Positions 1-8,773 of a DNA stretch of 62,242 nucleotides are shown piece by piece. Position 1 is the first letter of the stretch. Each line of letters starts with the position of its first letter. This DNA comes from an uncultured Lachnospiraceae bacterium (GTDB lineage: Bacteria > Bacillota > Clostridia > Lachnospirales > Lachnospiraceae): positions 1 to 62,242 of the forward strand of contig CABUBX010000004.1 of the NCBI GenBank assembly GCA_902489925.1, given 5' to 3'. The notes beneath the pieces are model-generated. The model worked only from the letters and a program-made list of their open reading frames with translations, was not told the DNA's origin and ran no database searches. A program made the translations under genes and the position numbers.

Positions 1-463
1 TAGCATAAAAAAGCTAATTTGAAACAGACTTCTAATTTGCGTGGATTATACTAGTGTCCTTTTCAATATAATGAGAGCCTACCAAAATAACAGCATCGAC
101 CTTACGACTTTCCATCATCCGCATACACTGACATTTCATCTCGTAACTGTGTCCCGTACAATTCAAAATAAAATCAAAGCCCTTCTTTCTAAGTTCCCTC
201 TCCAAAAATGATACTGCATTAGCCAAATAAATATCCGCAACATCTGCACATAAAATGCCAATCGTTTTCATAGAACCGCTGCCAAGACCCCTGGCAACTG
301 CATTTGGTTCATATCCGAGAGATTCAATAATGTTTAATACCTTTTCCTTTGTTTTGTCGCTGACCCTTGAATTCCCGTTAAGCACTCTTGATACTGTTGC
401 AATTGAAACACCCGCTTTTTGAGAAATATCATAGATTGTCAGCTGTTTTGCATCCTTTGACAT
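1..463 (-). pseudogene. LacI-family transcriptional regulator, apparently frameshifted, cut by window edge
   Basis: The N-terminal helix-turn-helix (TIYDISQKAGVSIATVSRVL) and the hinge ending in NAVARGLG are typical of the LacI/CcpA family, and the start of the sugar-binding core follows. The reading frame stops at 32-34 after about 143 residues, where the family needs about 330. Just before the stop, another frame reads IRSLFQISFFML. This lines up with YEAAAKIPVFLL of the neighbouring intact regulator at the right distance, so a one-base insertion or two-base loss near 36-48 is likely. I place the start at the ATG at 463 because a strong promoter lies just upstream of it. An alternative is a sequencing error in a functional gene. 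Inferred role: sugar-responsive repressor of the nearby uxa operon. Confidence 0.65.
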
Positions 464-464
464 A

Positions 465-478
465 TGTAAGCGCTTACA
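465..478. promoter_or_regulatory. LacI/CcpA-type operator, perfect palindrome
   Basis: TGTAAGCGCTTACA is a perfect 14-bp palindrome with the central CG typical of LacI-family operators. It sits between the ribosome site (479-485) and the ATG of the first regulator, downstream of its promoter. That position suggests autorepression. The same 14 bp recur at 1965-1978. The sequence also fits the cre consensus of CcpA, so the protein that binds cannot be decided from DNA alone. Confidence 0.75.
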
Positions 479-497
479 CTCCTTTCTTAATGACCTA

Positions 498-526
498 AGT
501 ATATAATGCATTTTTTCACTTGTCAA
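498..526 (-). promoter_or_regulatory. Sigma-A type promoter for the first LacI-family gene
   Basis: Read on the minus strand: -35 TTGACA (521-526), a 17-base spacer and -10 TATACT (498-503). The predicted start of transcription is about 491, which leaves a short leader that contains the operator and ribosome site. It also rules out start codons upstream of 463. Confidence 0.8.
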
Positions 527-623
527 GTTGTTTTTTACAATTTTTAACAGTATTTTTTGTCTTTTTTAGCTATTTTTTATATGAACATCCACTTATTTTC
601 TATATCCGATATGCTTCACATTA

Positions 624-637
624 TGTAAGCACTTACA
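624..637. promoter_or_regulatory. Second LacI/CcpA-type operator-like site
   Basis: TGTAAGCACTTACA differs from the perfect palindrome at 465-478 by one central base. It lies about 160 bp upstream of that site, between the terminator of the second regulator and the promoter of the first. It could serve as an auxiliary operator for looping. No start codon or promoter element lies next to it. Confidence 0.5.
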
Positions 638-651
638 ATTTACAGCAAAAT

Positions 652-698
652 AAAAAGAGGTTTGCCCATGTATCAATCACAAAAACAAACCTCTTTTT
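652..698 (-). terminator. Rho-independent terminator after the second LacI-family gene
   Basis: Perfect 13-bp arms AAAAAGAGGTTTG (652-664) and CAAACCTCTTTTT (686-698) flank a 21-base loop. On the minus strand the stem is followed by a T-rich stretch. It separates the two regulator genes. Confidence 0.75.
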
Positions 699-755
699 CA
701 ATATTTCGTTTTTCTTATCCTGTCAAAGCACTCCAACACTATACAGTGCCTTTCT

Positions 756-1760
756 TTAAAAATCTGTTGTACAGCGTCTCTCAACTGTATATGGCACTTT
801 TACTTCCTGCGGAAGATCTTCCTCTCCCGAAAATACTCTGATCAACAAATCTACAGCATCGACACACATTTTTTTGAGATGATAATTCACAGATGTAATC
901 TCCGGCTCACAGCTTACCGCAAACACAGAATTGCCGCAGCCACATATACTCACATCCTCCGGAATATAAAGTCCACGCGCTTTTGCATACTTTACAGCAC
1001 CGACAGCCATCACATCCTCCGCGGCAACAACTGCATCAAAACTCAAATCTTTATAACCGAGCAGCAGATTTTTAACATAGTGGATATCCTTTTTGACATT
1101 AAGCTTTAACTCACCCAAAACCGGATATCCGGCATCACTCAAAGCCATTTCATAACCACGCAGCTTCTCCTTTGTCGAAGCAATATCAAAATCTCCCAAA
1201 AACAGTATACGCTTTCTGCCCCTGCGTATAAAAGCGGAAGTCACATCATAAACCGCCTCATAATTGCCGCATATAAAACTATATATATTCTTTCCTTCAA
1301 GATATGCATCCAATAAAAATACAGGTATTTTAGCTGCAGCCTCATAAATATAATCGGCCTCATGACCGTCATCGGCATCCGGCATATAAACCGAGCCAAT
1401 AAGTATCATCGCATCGATCCTTTTAGACATCAAAAGGCGGGCGTACTTTTCCTTATCCCGGCACTCAACACCCGAGCTACTGACAATGCAATGATATCCA
1501 TATTTACTGAGCTGCTTTTCCAGCACTGCGACAATCCGTGATATACAATCATCCGCAATATCCGGGCATAAAATCCCTACTGTCTTCATAGAATCAAGCC
1601 CAAGCCCTCTTGCAAAAACATTTGGAGTATAGTCTTCCTGCTCAATTATCGACAAAACTTTCTTTTTTGTCTTTTCACTTACCTTTGGGCTTCCATTCAC
1701 AACTCTCGATACAGTCGCAATGGATACGCCTGCCATCTTCGCAACATCATAAATATTCAT
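756..1760 (-). CDS. LacI-family transcriptional regulator
   Basis: About 334 residues, full length for the family. The N-terminal DNA-binding domain reads MNIYDVAKMAGVSIATVSRV, followed by the hinge (NVFARGLG) and a periplasmic-binding-protein-like sugar-sensing core from about residue 60. I chose the ATG at 1760 because GGGAG lies five bases upstream; an ATG at 1775 is possible but has a poor ribosome site. It is a close paralogue of the truncated regulator next to it, sharing the SMKT(I/V)GILC segment. It lies divergent from uxaA, so it is the best candidate for repressor of the altronate operon, with a hexuronate-derived inducer. The ligand is inferred from context only. Confidence 0.88.
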   Translation of the reverse strand: MNIYDVAKMAGVSIATVSRVVNGSPKVSEKTKKKVLSIIEQEDYTPNVFARGLGLDSMKTVGILCPDIADDCISRIVAVLEKQLSKYGYHCIVSSSGVECRDKEKYARLLMSKRIDAMILIGSVYMPDADDGHEADYIYEAAAKIPVFLLDAYLEGKNIYSFICGNYEAVYDVTSAFIRRGRKRILFLGDFDIASTKEKLRGYEMALSDAGYPVLGELKLNVKKDIHYVKNLLLGYKDLSFDAVVAAEDVMAVGAVKYAKARGLYIPEDVSICGCGNSVFAVSCEPEITSVNYHLKKMCVDAVDLLIRVFSGEEDLPQEVKVPYTVERRCTTDF

Positions 1761-1932
1761 AGATACTCCCAACATCCTCGTACGTCAGGGCCTTTCGGAC
1801 TTTTGCCATCCGGGAAACCCCTTACATATTTTCTATTCTTTATATTACACTATTTATTGCCCAAAGCGCAAGACTGTAACTTCCATTCTCTGCATTTCTT
1901 GTAAATTTTTACCATAAATTTTATTTTTTAAA

Positions 1933-1961
1933 TTGACATTTGCTAAAATACAATGTATTCT
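1933..1961 (+). promoter_or_regulatory. Promoter of the uxaA-uxaB operon
   Basis: -35 TTGACA (1933-1938), 17-base spacer, -10 TATTCT (1956-1961). The operator palindrome begins four bases after the -10 box, so a bound repressor would cover the transcription start. Confidence 0.8.
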
Positions 1962-1964
1962 TAT

Positions 1965-1978
1965 TGTAAGCGCTTACA
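1965..1978. promoter_or_regulatory. LacI/CcpA-type operator of the uxa operon
   Basis: TGTAAGCGCTTACA is identical in all 14 bases to the site at 465-478. It overlaps the expected +1 of the uxaA transcript. The match between the two sites ties the regulator genes and the catabolic operon into one regulon, or places both under CcpA. Confidence 0.8.
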
Positions 1979-2044
1979 TAAATTTCTTATAAACTTATCC
2001 GTACATGTAAAAATTTCACCTGATTTGCAGAAAGAGAGGTTTAT

Positions 2045-3529
2045 ATGAAAGAATTTATCCAAATCCATCCCTCAGATAACGTTGCTGTTGCTTTGACACC
2101 GTTATCTGCTGCTAAAATAATAGTACCATTCTCCGATGTCCCTTTGACATTAATCGATCCAGTTCCCACAGGGCACAAATTTGCCCTTAAACCCATTTCT
2201 AGCGGAGCTCCTGTCATTAAATACGGACATTCCATCGGCCATGCCACCACAGACATCCCTGCAGGCGCATGGGTTCACACACATAATTTATCCACGGGAC
2301 TCGATGAAAAAAATAACTTTTGCTATACACCGGACTTTAAACGTATGCCTGCCGTAAAACCTCGCACCTTCCGGGGTTATTTACGTTCTGACGGATCAGC
2401 CGGTATACGCAATGACCTTTGGATCATTCCGACAGTTGCCTGCGTTAACAAAGTTGCTTTAAAAATTGAACAGCTCTCACAAAAATACATCGGCAGACAC
2501 ATTACTGGTGTCAAAGCCTTCACACACCCTTACGGCTGTTCTCAGCTTGGCAATGATCAAAAAAATACATGCCGCATTCTCGCTGGGCTTATCCGCCACC
2601 CAAATGCCGGCGGCGTTCTTGTACTCGGTCTCGGATGCGAAAACACAACAATAGATATGCTGAAATCATACCTTGGCAGCTACGACAGCGAACGTGTACA
2701 TTTTCTCTCCGTTCAGGACTGTGCTGACGAGATTTCCGAAGCTATGCACCTTATGGATGCGCTTGCCTCATATGCCAATCGCTTTACAAAAGAAAGTATT
2801 GATTGCAGCCGCCTTATTGTCGGTTTGAAATGCGGCGGTTCAGACGGTCTTTCAGGTATTACCGCCAATCCTGTTGTCGGCGCCTTTTCAGATATGCTTA
2901 CATCCATGGGCGGCACAACGATTTTAACCGAAGTTCCGGAAATGTTTGGTGCAGAAACCGTGCTTTTTAAACAATGCAAAAACGAGTCTGTCTTCCAGCA
3001 GGCTGTCCATCTTATTGAGAATTTTAAAGCCTACTTTATACGTCACGGTCAGCCGGTCAGTGAAAATCCATCTCCAGGAAACAAAGCCGGAGGTATATCG
3101 ACATTGGAGGATAAATCATTGGGCTGTATTCAAAAAGCCGGTCACAGCCCAATCTGCGGTGTCCTTGATTACGGCGAACCTACTTCCAAAAACGGCCTCT
3201 TACTCCTGAATGCCCCCGGCAATGATCCTATTGCCGCCACTGCTTTGGCAGCCTCCGGTGCACAGCTCATTTTATTTACAACCGGCCGGGGAACACCTTT
3301 TTCATCACCGGTGCCAACGCTAAAGCTTTCATCAAACAGTCACCTATACGAAAAAAAGCCGCATTGGATTGACTTCAATTGCGGAACGCTGCTTGAAGAT
3401 GCAACGATTAAACAGTTAGCTGAGGATCTTTTTAACTTGGTGCTGCGTACCGCCTCCGGCACACCTGCAAAATCAGAGACTGCCGGCTACAGCGATGCAG
3501 CCATATGGAAACAAGGTGTCACTTTATAA
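2045..3529 (+). CDS. uxaA: Altronate dehydratase (single-chain UxaA)
   Basis: 494 residues, the usual length for single-chain altronate dehydratases. It converts D-altronate to 2-keto-3-deoxygluconate in galacturonate breakdown. Residues 1-90 form the SAF-like N-terminal domain (GHKFALKPI, YGHSIGHA). The rest is the catalytic domain of the altronate/galactarate dehydratase family, recognisable by GYLRSDGSAGIRN, HPYGCSQLG, GLGCEN, GLKCGGSDG and TTGRGTPF. The conserved Cys and His residues in these blocks are the likely iron ligands. The start ATG follows AGAGAGG. It heads a two-gene operon with uxaB, 20 bases apart, behind the operator at 1965-1978. No other hexuronate pathway gene lies in the window. 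Confidence 0.93.
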   Translation: MKEFIQIHPSDNVAVALTPLSAAKIIVPFSDVPLTLIDPVPTGHKFALKPISSGAPVIKYGHSIGHATTDIPAGAWVHTHNLSTGLDEKNNFCYTPDFKRMPAVKPRTFRGYLRSDGSAGIRNDLWIIPTVACVNKVALKIEQLSQKYIGRHITGVKAFTHPYGCSQLGNDQKNTCRILAGLIRHPNAGGVLVLGLGCENTTIDMLKSYLGSYDSERVHFLSVQDCADEISEAMHLMDALASYANRFTKESIDCSRLIVGLKCGGSDGLSGITANPVVGAFSDMLTSMGGTTILTEVPEMFGAETVLFKQCKNESVFQQAVHLIENFKAYFIRHGQPVSENPSPGNKAGGISTLEDKSLGCIQKAGHSPICGVLDYGEPTSKNGLLLLNAPGNDPIAATALAASGAQLILFTTGRGTPFSSPVPTLKLSSNSHLYEKKPHWIDFNCGTLLEDATIKQLAEDLFNLVLRTASGTPAKSETAGYSDAAIWKQGVTL

Positions 3530-3549
3530 ATCAGATTGGAGATAAATTT

Positions 3550-5028
3550 ATGGAATCATTAAACTATGCATTATTGGAAGAAAAAAAGAATAATAAATAT
3601 TTTTTAAAAACTGCCCCGGAACGTGTACTGCAATTCGGCGAAGGAAATTTTTTGCGAGCCTTTGCAGACTGCTTTATTGATATAATGAATGAAAAAGCCG
3701 ATTTTAACACAAAGGTTGTAATCTGCCAGCCACTGCCAAACGGATTGTCCGAAATCATCAACAGACAAGACGGATTATATACACTTCAGCTCAAAGGCAT
3801 TCGTGACAATGCAGCTGTAAGCGAAAATCGCATTATATCATGTATCAGCCGCTGCATAAATCCGTACAGCGACTTTGATGCTTTATTAGACTGTGCAAAA
3901 AATCCGGATTTGCGTTTTATTATCTCAAACACAACAGAAGCCGGTATAGTTTACGATGATTCATGCTGCTTTGATGACCGCCCTCAAACTTCTTTCCCCG
4001 GAAAACTGACACGCTTTCTGTATGAACGTTACCGCTCATTTAAAAACCAACCGGGCAAAGGATTTATTATTCTATCCTGTGAACTTATTGACAATAACGG
4101 CGAGCAGCTGAAATCATGCGTTCTTTCTTATGCAAGACAGTGGCAGCTTGATGAAGCCTTTATACAATGGCTGCATATTGAAAATATTTTTTGTTCCACA
4201 CTTGTTGACCGTATTGTACCCGGTTATCCGAAAGATGAAGCCCCACAGCTCTGGCAGCAGTATGGCTACCGTGATGACTTACTTGATGTCGGAGAATTAT
4301 TTGGTCTTTGGGTCATCGAAGGCCCTGACAAACTAAAAGATGAACTTCCATTTGAGGCCTCCAAACTTCCTATAATTATCACAAACGATCATCAGCCATA
4401 CAAACAGCGAAAAGTCCGTATTTTAAACGGTGTACATACTGCCATCTGCTGCGGTGCCTATCTCAGCGGTGCCCGTACTGTGTTAGAATGTATGGAAAAT
4501 AATGATATCCGAAGCTTTATAGAAAAACTGATATATCATGAGGTCATCCCCTGCCTTGACTTGCCGGAGAATGAACTTCTCTCATTTGCCGCGGATGTTC
4601 TTAATCGTTTTAAAAACCCACTTATCCGCCATGAACTTCTTTCGATTACATTAAATACAACATCTAAATTAAAAAGCCGTATACTTCCGTCAATAAAAGC
4701 ATTTTATAATTCTAATGGCACACTGCCAAAATGTCTGACTGCCGCCTTCGCCTTTTACATTGCTCTTTACCGGAAATTTTGTATACAAAATGATAGCAGC
4801 TGCATCATAAAAGATACACCTGCCATCATTGACTTTTTCAAAAGCCACCGCTATATGCCGTCAGACATACTTTGCCACAAACTTTTTACAATGACTCATA
4901 TATGGGGCGAAGATTTGTCCTTAATTCCCGGCTTTGAAAATACTGTTATTGATTTTTTAAATATACTGGAAACTACATCAATCCAAGAAGTCATGCACCT
5001 TATCACTACATCCCCTTCGGAAATATAA
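3550..5028 (+). CDS. uxaB: Tagaturonate reductase (altronate oxidoreductase)
   Basis: 492 residues of the mannitol dehydrogenase / UxaB family. It reduces tagaturonate to altronate with NADH, the step before UxaA. The N-terminal Rossmann segment is RVLQFGEGNFLRAF. The catalytic block KVRILNGVH matches the family pattern of Lys, Asn and His. I start at the ATG at 3550, which has TTGGAGA upstream; an upstream ATG at 3505 overlaps uxaA and lacks a ribosome site. The 3' end overlaps the 3' end of the convergent phoR gene by 23 bases, with no terminator visible between them. Fructuronate reductase (UxuB) is a related alternative, but pairing with uxaA favours UxaB. Confidence 0.9.
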   Translation: MESLNYALLEEKKNNKYFLKTAPERVLQFGEGNFLRAFADCFIDIMNEKADFNTKVVICQPLPNGLSEIINRQDGLYTLQLKGIRDNAAVSENRIISCISRCINPYSDFDALLDCAKNPDLRFIISNTTEAGIVYDDSCCFDDRPQTSFPGKLTRFLYERYRSFKNQPGKGFIILSCELIDNNGEQLKSCVLSYARQWQLDEAFIQWLHIENIFCSTLVDRIVPGYPKDEAPQLWQQYGYRDDLLDVGELFGLWVIEGPDKLKDELPFEASKLPIIITNDHQPYKQRKVRILNGVHTAICCGAYLSGARTVLECMENNDIRSFIEKLIYHEVIPCLDLPENELLSFAADVLNRFKNPLIRHELLSITLNTTSKLKSRILPSIKAFYNSNGTLPKCLTAAFAFYIALYRKFCIQNDSSCIIKDTPAIIDFFKSHRYMPSDILCHKLFTMTHIWGEDLSLIPGFENTVIDFLNILETTSIQEVMHLITTSPSEI

Positions 5029-6679
5029 ATTTCAGCCGTGTTCCCTGCCCCGGCACGCTCTCGATATCTATACTTGCATTGTGCAGCATAGCGCCGTGCT
5101 TGACAATCGAGAGGCCGAGGCCGGTGCCGCCGGTTTCTTTGGAATGACTTTTATCCACCCGGTAGAAGCGCTCAAATATTCTCTCCTGATGCTCTTTGGC
5201 AATGCCAATGCCATCATCCGTCACTGTCAAAAGCACATAATCACCATCCGGCTCTGCATTAATCCATACATGTCCGCCCGGACGATTATATTTAATCGCA
5301 TTATCGCAGAGATTGTACAGCATCTCGCCGAGCACCTGACGAACCCCGTGTATCTTCGCACAGCTTCCGCAAACGTCCACCGTAATATTATTTTTCTCAG
5401 CACTCATCAAAAGCTGTTCCTTCGTCTCCTGTGCCATTTCATAAAGGTCAACATCTTCCATCGGAAGTGTTCCGTCCGCCTCGTCCAGTCGTGAAAGCTT
5501 AATAATATCACCCACAAGTGTTGAAAGCCTTGTCGCTTCATCGAAAATACGGCCGGCAAAATTTTTCATATCCTCCGGACGCACAAGACCGTTTTTCATA
5601 ATTTCCGCATAGCCTGAAATGGACATCAGAGGTGTTTTTAATTCATGCGAAACATTGGCTGAAAACTCCCGGCGCATCATCTCAACCTTCTGCTTTTCCG
5701 TCACATCCAAAATAAATATAACAGCGCCGCTCACACTGCCGTCACTGTCAAATACCGGGTTTCCGAAAATATGATAGGCTCTGTCATGAAGGCTGACCGG
5801 CCTTTGCGCATCCTTTCCGTCAAATACCTGATGAAGCACCTCAGAAAGTACTTCATTTCGGCTGACAGTAACAATGGAATGTCCCACACATTCTTCCCGC
5901 TGCACCTCAAAAAGCTCAGTTGCCGCTGTATTGATGGATAAAACAACTTCCCGATTTACAACGATAAGTCCATCTTTCATATGCTCGGTGATTGCCAAAT
6001 ACTCCTCTTGATTTTGCCTGAGCTGATTCATCTGTTCATTAATCTTTTTATTCTGCTTGTCCAGCCGTATAAGCAGCGGCGCCAACTCCTCATACACCTT
6101 ATTCTCGAGCGGCGAATCAAGATTTAACTGATTCAATGGTCTGACCATCCGTTTTGCAGTCTTTCCCGCAAGCACCACCGCAAGCACACCGATACACAAA
6201 ATCATCACTGCCATAACACCGAACCCCGAGGCCATATTGGTGAGTACACTGTCTGTTGTCCGCGCCACTCTGAGAATGGATTGATTCGGCAGCCTTATCG
6301 CATAATAAAAGGTCTGCTCTGACAAGGTGCTTGAATATCGGACATCACTTCCCGCGCCGTCCTTCGATGCCGCCACAACCTCCGGTCTGTCCCCATGATT
6401 ATCCATCGATTCGTCAGAAGCTTCAGAATCAAAAGCTACCTTGCCCTCACAATCAATCAGCGTCACACGACTCGCTGCACCGCTGCACAATTGTTTGAGA
6501 TACGCCGCATCACCATCTGCCGCTGTCATGGCATTAGATAAAAAACGACATTCCTCCTGTACAGTCTCTTTCATATTTTCCAAAATACGTCCGTACATGA
6601 CAGCGCCTGTCACCACGAAGCTCAAAATAACAGATAAAATCACCAAAATACTGGCATTTGAAAATATTTTTCTTTTCAT
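5006..6679 (-). CDS. phoR: Phosphate sensor histidine kinase PhoR
   Basis: 557 residues. Membrane helices near residues 9-28 and 152-172 enclose an extracytoplasmic sensor segment. A HAMP-like linker, a PAS domain (about 225-335) and the kinase core follow. The core has the H-box SANVSHELKTPL, N-box NLCDNAIKYN, and the GIGI and GTGLGLSI ATP-lid motifs. It should phosphorylate the adjacent PhoB when phosphate is short, under control of PhoU and the Pst transporter. It is the last gene of the pst-pho cluster, 17 bases after phoB, and its end overlaps uxaB on the other strand. Confidence 0.92.
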   Translation of the reverse strand: MKRKIFSNASILVILSVILSFVVTGAVMYGRILENMKETVQEECRFLSNAMTAADGDAAYLKQLCSGAASRVTLIDCEGKVAFDSEASDESMDNHGDRPEVVAASKDGAGSDVRYSSTLSEQTFYYAIRLPNQSILRVARTTDSVLTNMASGFGVMAVMILCIGVLAVVLAGKTAKRMVRPLNQLNLDSPLENKVYEELAPLLIRLDKQNKKINEQMNQLRQNQEEYLAITEHMKDGLIVVNREVVLSINTAATELFEVQREECVGHSIVTVSRNEVLSEVLHQVFDGKDAQRPVSLHDRAYHIFGNPVFDSDGSVSGAVIFILDVTEKQKVEMMRREFSANVSHELKTPLMSISGYAEIMKNGLVRPEDMKNFAGRIFDEATRLSTLVGDIIKLSRLDEADGTLPMEDVDLYEMAQETKEQLLMSAEKNNITVDVCGSCAKIHGVRQVLGEMLYNLCDNAIKYNRPGGHVWINAEPDGDYVLLTVTDDGIGIAKEHQERIFERFYRVDKSHSKETGGTGLGLSIVKHGAMLHNASIDIESVPGQGTRLKFIFPKGM

Positions 6680-6696
6680 AAGGTTTCTCCAAACGG

Positions 6697-7362
6697 TTAA
6701 ATTTTATAACCGACGCCCCGCACTGTTTCTATAAGCTCACCGCAGTCACCGAGCTTTTGACGCAGTGTACGGATATGAACATCAACCGTTCTTGTCTCAC
6801 CGTCAAAATCATAGCCCCACACTCCAATCAAAAGCTTGTCCCGTGTCATAACGATTCCTTTATTTTCAAGGAGAAATTTAAGCAGCTCAAATTCCTTTAA
6901 AGTCAGCTCTACCTGCCGATTTCCGGCAAACACCTGATGCTTATCAACGTAAAGCTTCAAATCTCCGGCTTCATACATAGCCTGGTCATTTTCCTTTTTC
7001 TGGCTGCGTCTTAAAATAGCCCTGACTCTCGCCAAAAATTCCATCATGCCAAAAGGTTTTGTAATATAGTCATCCGCACCGCCGTCAAGGCCGAGAATTT
7101 TATCATACTCCGAGCCCCGTGCCGTCACCATCATCACCGGAATATCTTTTGTTGTCTTATTCTGTCTGAGCTTTCCCAAAACAGAAAGCCCATCCTCGCC
7201 CGGAAGCATAATATCCAGCAAAATAAGCTCAGGTATTTCTTTCTCAAGCGCCGGATAAAACTCTTTGGCATCCTTAAAGCCCTTAGCCTGATACCCGCTG
7301 GATTCCAGTGTATACACAATCAGCTCACGAATATTTCTCTCGTCCTCTACGCAATAAATCAT
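6697..7362 (-). CDS. phoB: Phosphate response regulator PhoB/PhoP
   Basis: 221 residues. The receiver domain (about 1-120) has the phosphoacceptor Asp in LILLDIMLPGEDG, and conserved Thr/Lys in VTARG and ITKPFG. The C-terminal OmpR-type winged helix (about 130-221) reads LTLKEFELLKFLL and TVDVHIRTLRQKLG. Its ATG shares one base with the phoU stop codon, so the two are translationally coupled. It is the cognate partner of PhoR. The likely targets are the pst operon and other Pho genes. Confidence 0.94.
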   Translation of the reverse strand: MIYCVEDERNIRELIVYTLESSGYQAKGFKDAKEFYPALEKEIPELILLDIMLPGEDGLSVLGKLRQNKTTKDIPVMMVTARGSEYDKILGLDGGADDYITKPFGMMEFLARVRAILRRSQKKENDQAMYEAGDLKLYVDKHQVFAGNRQVELTLKEFELLKFLLENKGIVMTRDKLLIGVWGYDFDGETRTVDVHIRTLRQKLGDCGELIETVRGVGYKI

Positions 7363-8015
7363 TACTCAGCCTCTTTTCTATGTTCTCCTGTAATCGCAAA
7401 CTCAACCCATTCTGCAATATTTGTTGCATGGTCGCCGATTCTTTCATAATATTTCGCAATCATCAAAATGTCAAGTATTGTCTCTTTATTTTGAATATCA
7501 TTTGTCATCGCATCTGCCAGCTGATGCTTAATTTCAAGAAAAAGCGTATCGACAGCCTCATCGTCATCAATGACTTTTCTTGCAATATCCAAATCCTGTT
7601 TTACAAAGGAATCAATACTCTCTGTCACCATGCGCATAGTCGCTTTCGCCATATCCCCAATCCTTGTCGCCGCTGCCGCCGCCTTTAAGGCTTTTGAAGT
7701 CTTGACAATATCCGCGATATCCGCCGCCTGGTCGCCGATTCTCTCCATATCCGTAATCATTTTAAGTGCTGCGGATACCTGACGCAAATCGGTTGCTACC
7801 GGCTGCTGATGTAGCAGAAGCTTTAAACATGCCGATTCGATTTCTCTTTCCTTTAAATCAATCACCGAATCCTTCTCAATAATTTCTGCCGCTGCCGCTT
7901 TATCTTCACTTAAAATCACCTTATAAGTCCTTTCAATGACCTGTTCGCAAAGCGCACCCATTTCAATCAACATGACATGAAGCGCCTCAAGCTGTTTTTG
8001 AAACAATTCTCTCAT
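7362..8015 (-). CDS. phoU: Phosphate signalling protein PhoU
   Basis: 217 residues, normal for PhoU, made of two repeated three-helix bundles. Diagnostic segments are RQVSAALKMITDMERIGDQA near residue 85 and MIAKYYERIGDHATNIAEW near the C-terminus; each has the E/D-rich metal-binding motif. It relays the transport state of Pst to PhoR. The ATG at 8015 lies one base after the pstB stop codon. An upstream in-frame start would lie inside pstB and is rejected. Confidence 0.95.
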   Translation of the reverse strand: MRELFQKQLEALHVMLIEMGALCEQVIERTYKVILSEDKAAAAEIIEKDSVIDLKEREIESACLKLLLHQQPVATDLRQVSAALKMITDMERIGDQAADIADIVKTSKALKAAAAATRIGDMAKATMRMVTESIDSFVKQDLDIARKVIDDDEAVDTLFLEIKHQLADAMTNDIQNKETILDILMIAKYYERIGDHATNIAEWVEFAITGEHRKEAE

Positions 8016-8016
8016 A

Positions 8017-8772
8017 TCAGCCAAACCTCCCTGAAATATAATCCTCTGTCCGCTTATCCTTCGGCATTGAAAACATCGCATCTGTATCTGAATATTCAAT
8101 CATTTCACCCAAAAGGAAAAAGGCTGTCTTATCTGAAATACGCGCTGCCTGCTGCATATTATGGGTAACCATAATAATCGTATATTCTTTTTTCAACTCC
8201 ACTGCCAAATCTTCAATCTTTGATGTTGAAATCGGGTCAAGCGCCGATGTCGGCTCATCCATTAAAAGCACCTCCGGCTGCACAGCAAGCGCACGCGCAA
8301 TGCAAAGCCGCTGCTGCTGACCGCCGGACATTCCCAAAGCGCTCTTTTTTAGTCTATCCTTAACCTCATCCCAAATAGCTGCCTGACGCAGAGATGATTC
8401 AACAATTTCATCAAGAGCCGACTTGTTCCTTACACCGTGAGTTCTCGGTCCATACGCAATATTATCATAAATACTCATCGGAAACGGATTTGGCTTTTGG
8501 AACACCATGCCGACACGCTTTCTCAGACGGTTCACATCCATTTTTTTACTGTAAATATCCTCGCCGTCAAGGCATATTTTTCCTTCAATGCGGCAGCCGC
8601 CAATAAGGTCGTTCATTCTGTTTAAGGATTTTAAAAGCGTTGATTTTCCGCATCCGGAAGGTCCTATAAACGCTGTAATCTCTTTTTCCTGCATGTTTAA
8701 ATTCACATTTTTTAATGCATGAAAATCCCCGTAAAAAAGATTCATATTTTCAACTGTTATTTTATTCATCAT
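8017..8772 (-). CDS. pstB: Phosphate ABC transporter ATP-binding protein PstB
   Basis: 251 residues. Walker A GPSGCGKSTLL, signature ALGMSGGQQQRLCIARAL, Walker B VLLMDEPTSALDP and switch His in MVTHNM are all intact. NLFYGDFHALKNVNL near the N-terminus is characteristic of PstB. The start is ATG-ATG at 8772/8769 behind AAAGGA. The pstA stop codon lies one base upstream, so the genes are coupled. It supplies energy for high-affinity phosphate import through PstCA. Confidence 0.96.
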   Translation of the reverse strand: MMNKITVENMNLFYGDFHALKNVNLNMQEKEITAFIGPSGCGKSTLLKSLNRMNDLIGGCRIEGKICLDGEDIYSKKMDVNRLRKRVGMVFQKPNPFPMSIYDNIAYGPRTHGVRNKSALDEIVESSLRQAAIWDEVKDRLKKSALGMSGGQQQRLCIARALAVQPEVLLMDEPTSALDPISTSKIEDLAVELKKEYTIIMVTHNMQQAARISDKTAFFLLGEMIEYSDTDAMFSMPKDKRTEDYISGRFG

Positions 8773-8773
8773 T

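Noticed and set aside
5081..5494. Plus-strand open frame of 137 codons inside phoR
   Set aside because: Antisense to the conserved kinase core, no ribosome site, composition of a shadow frame.
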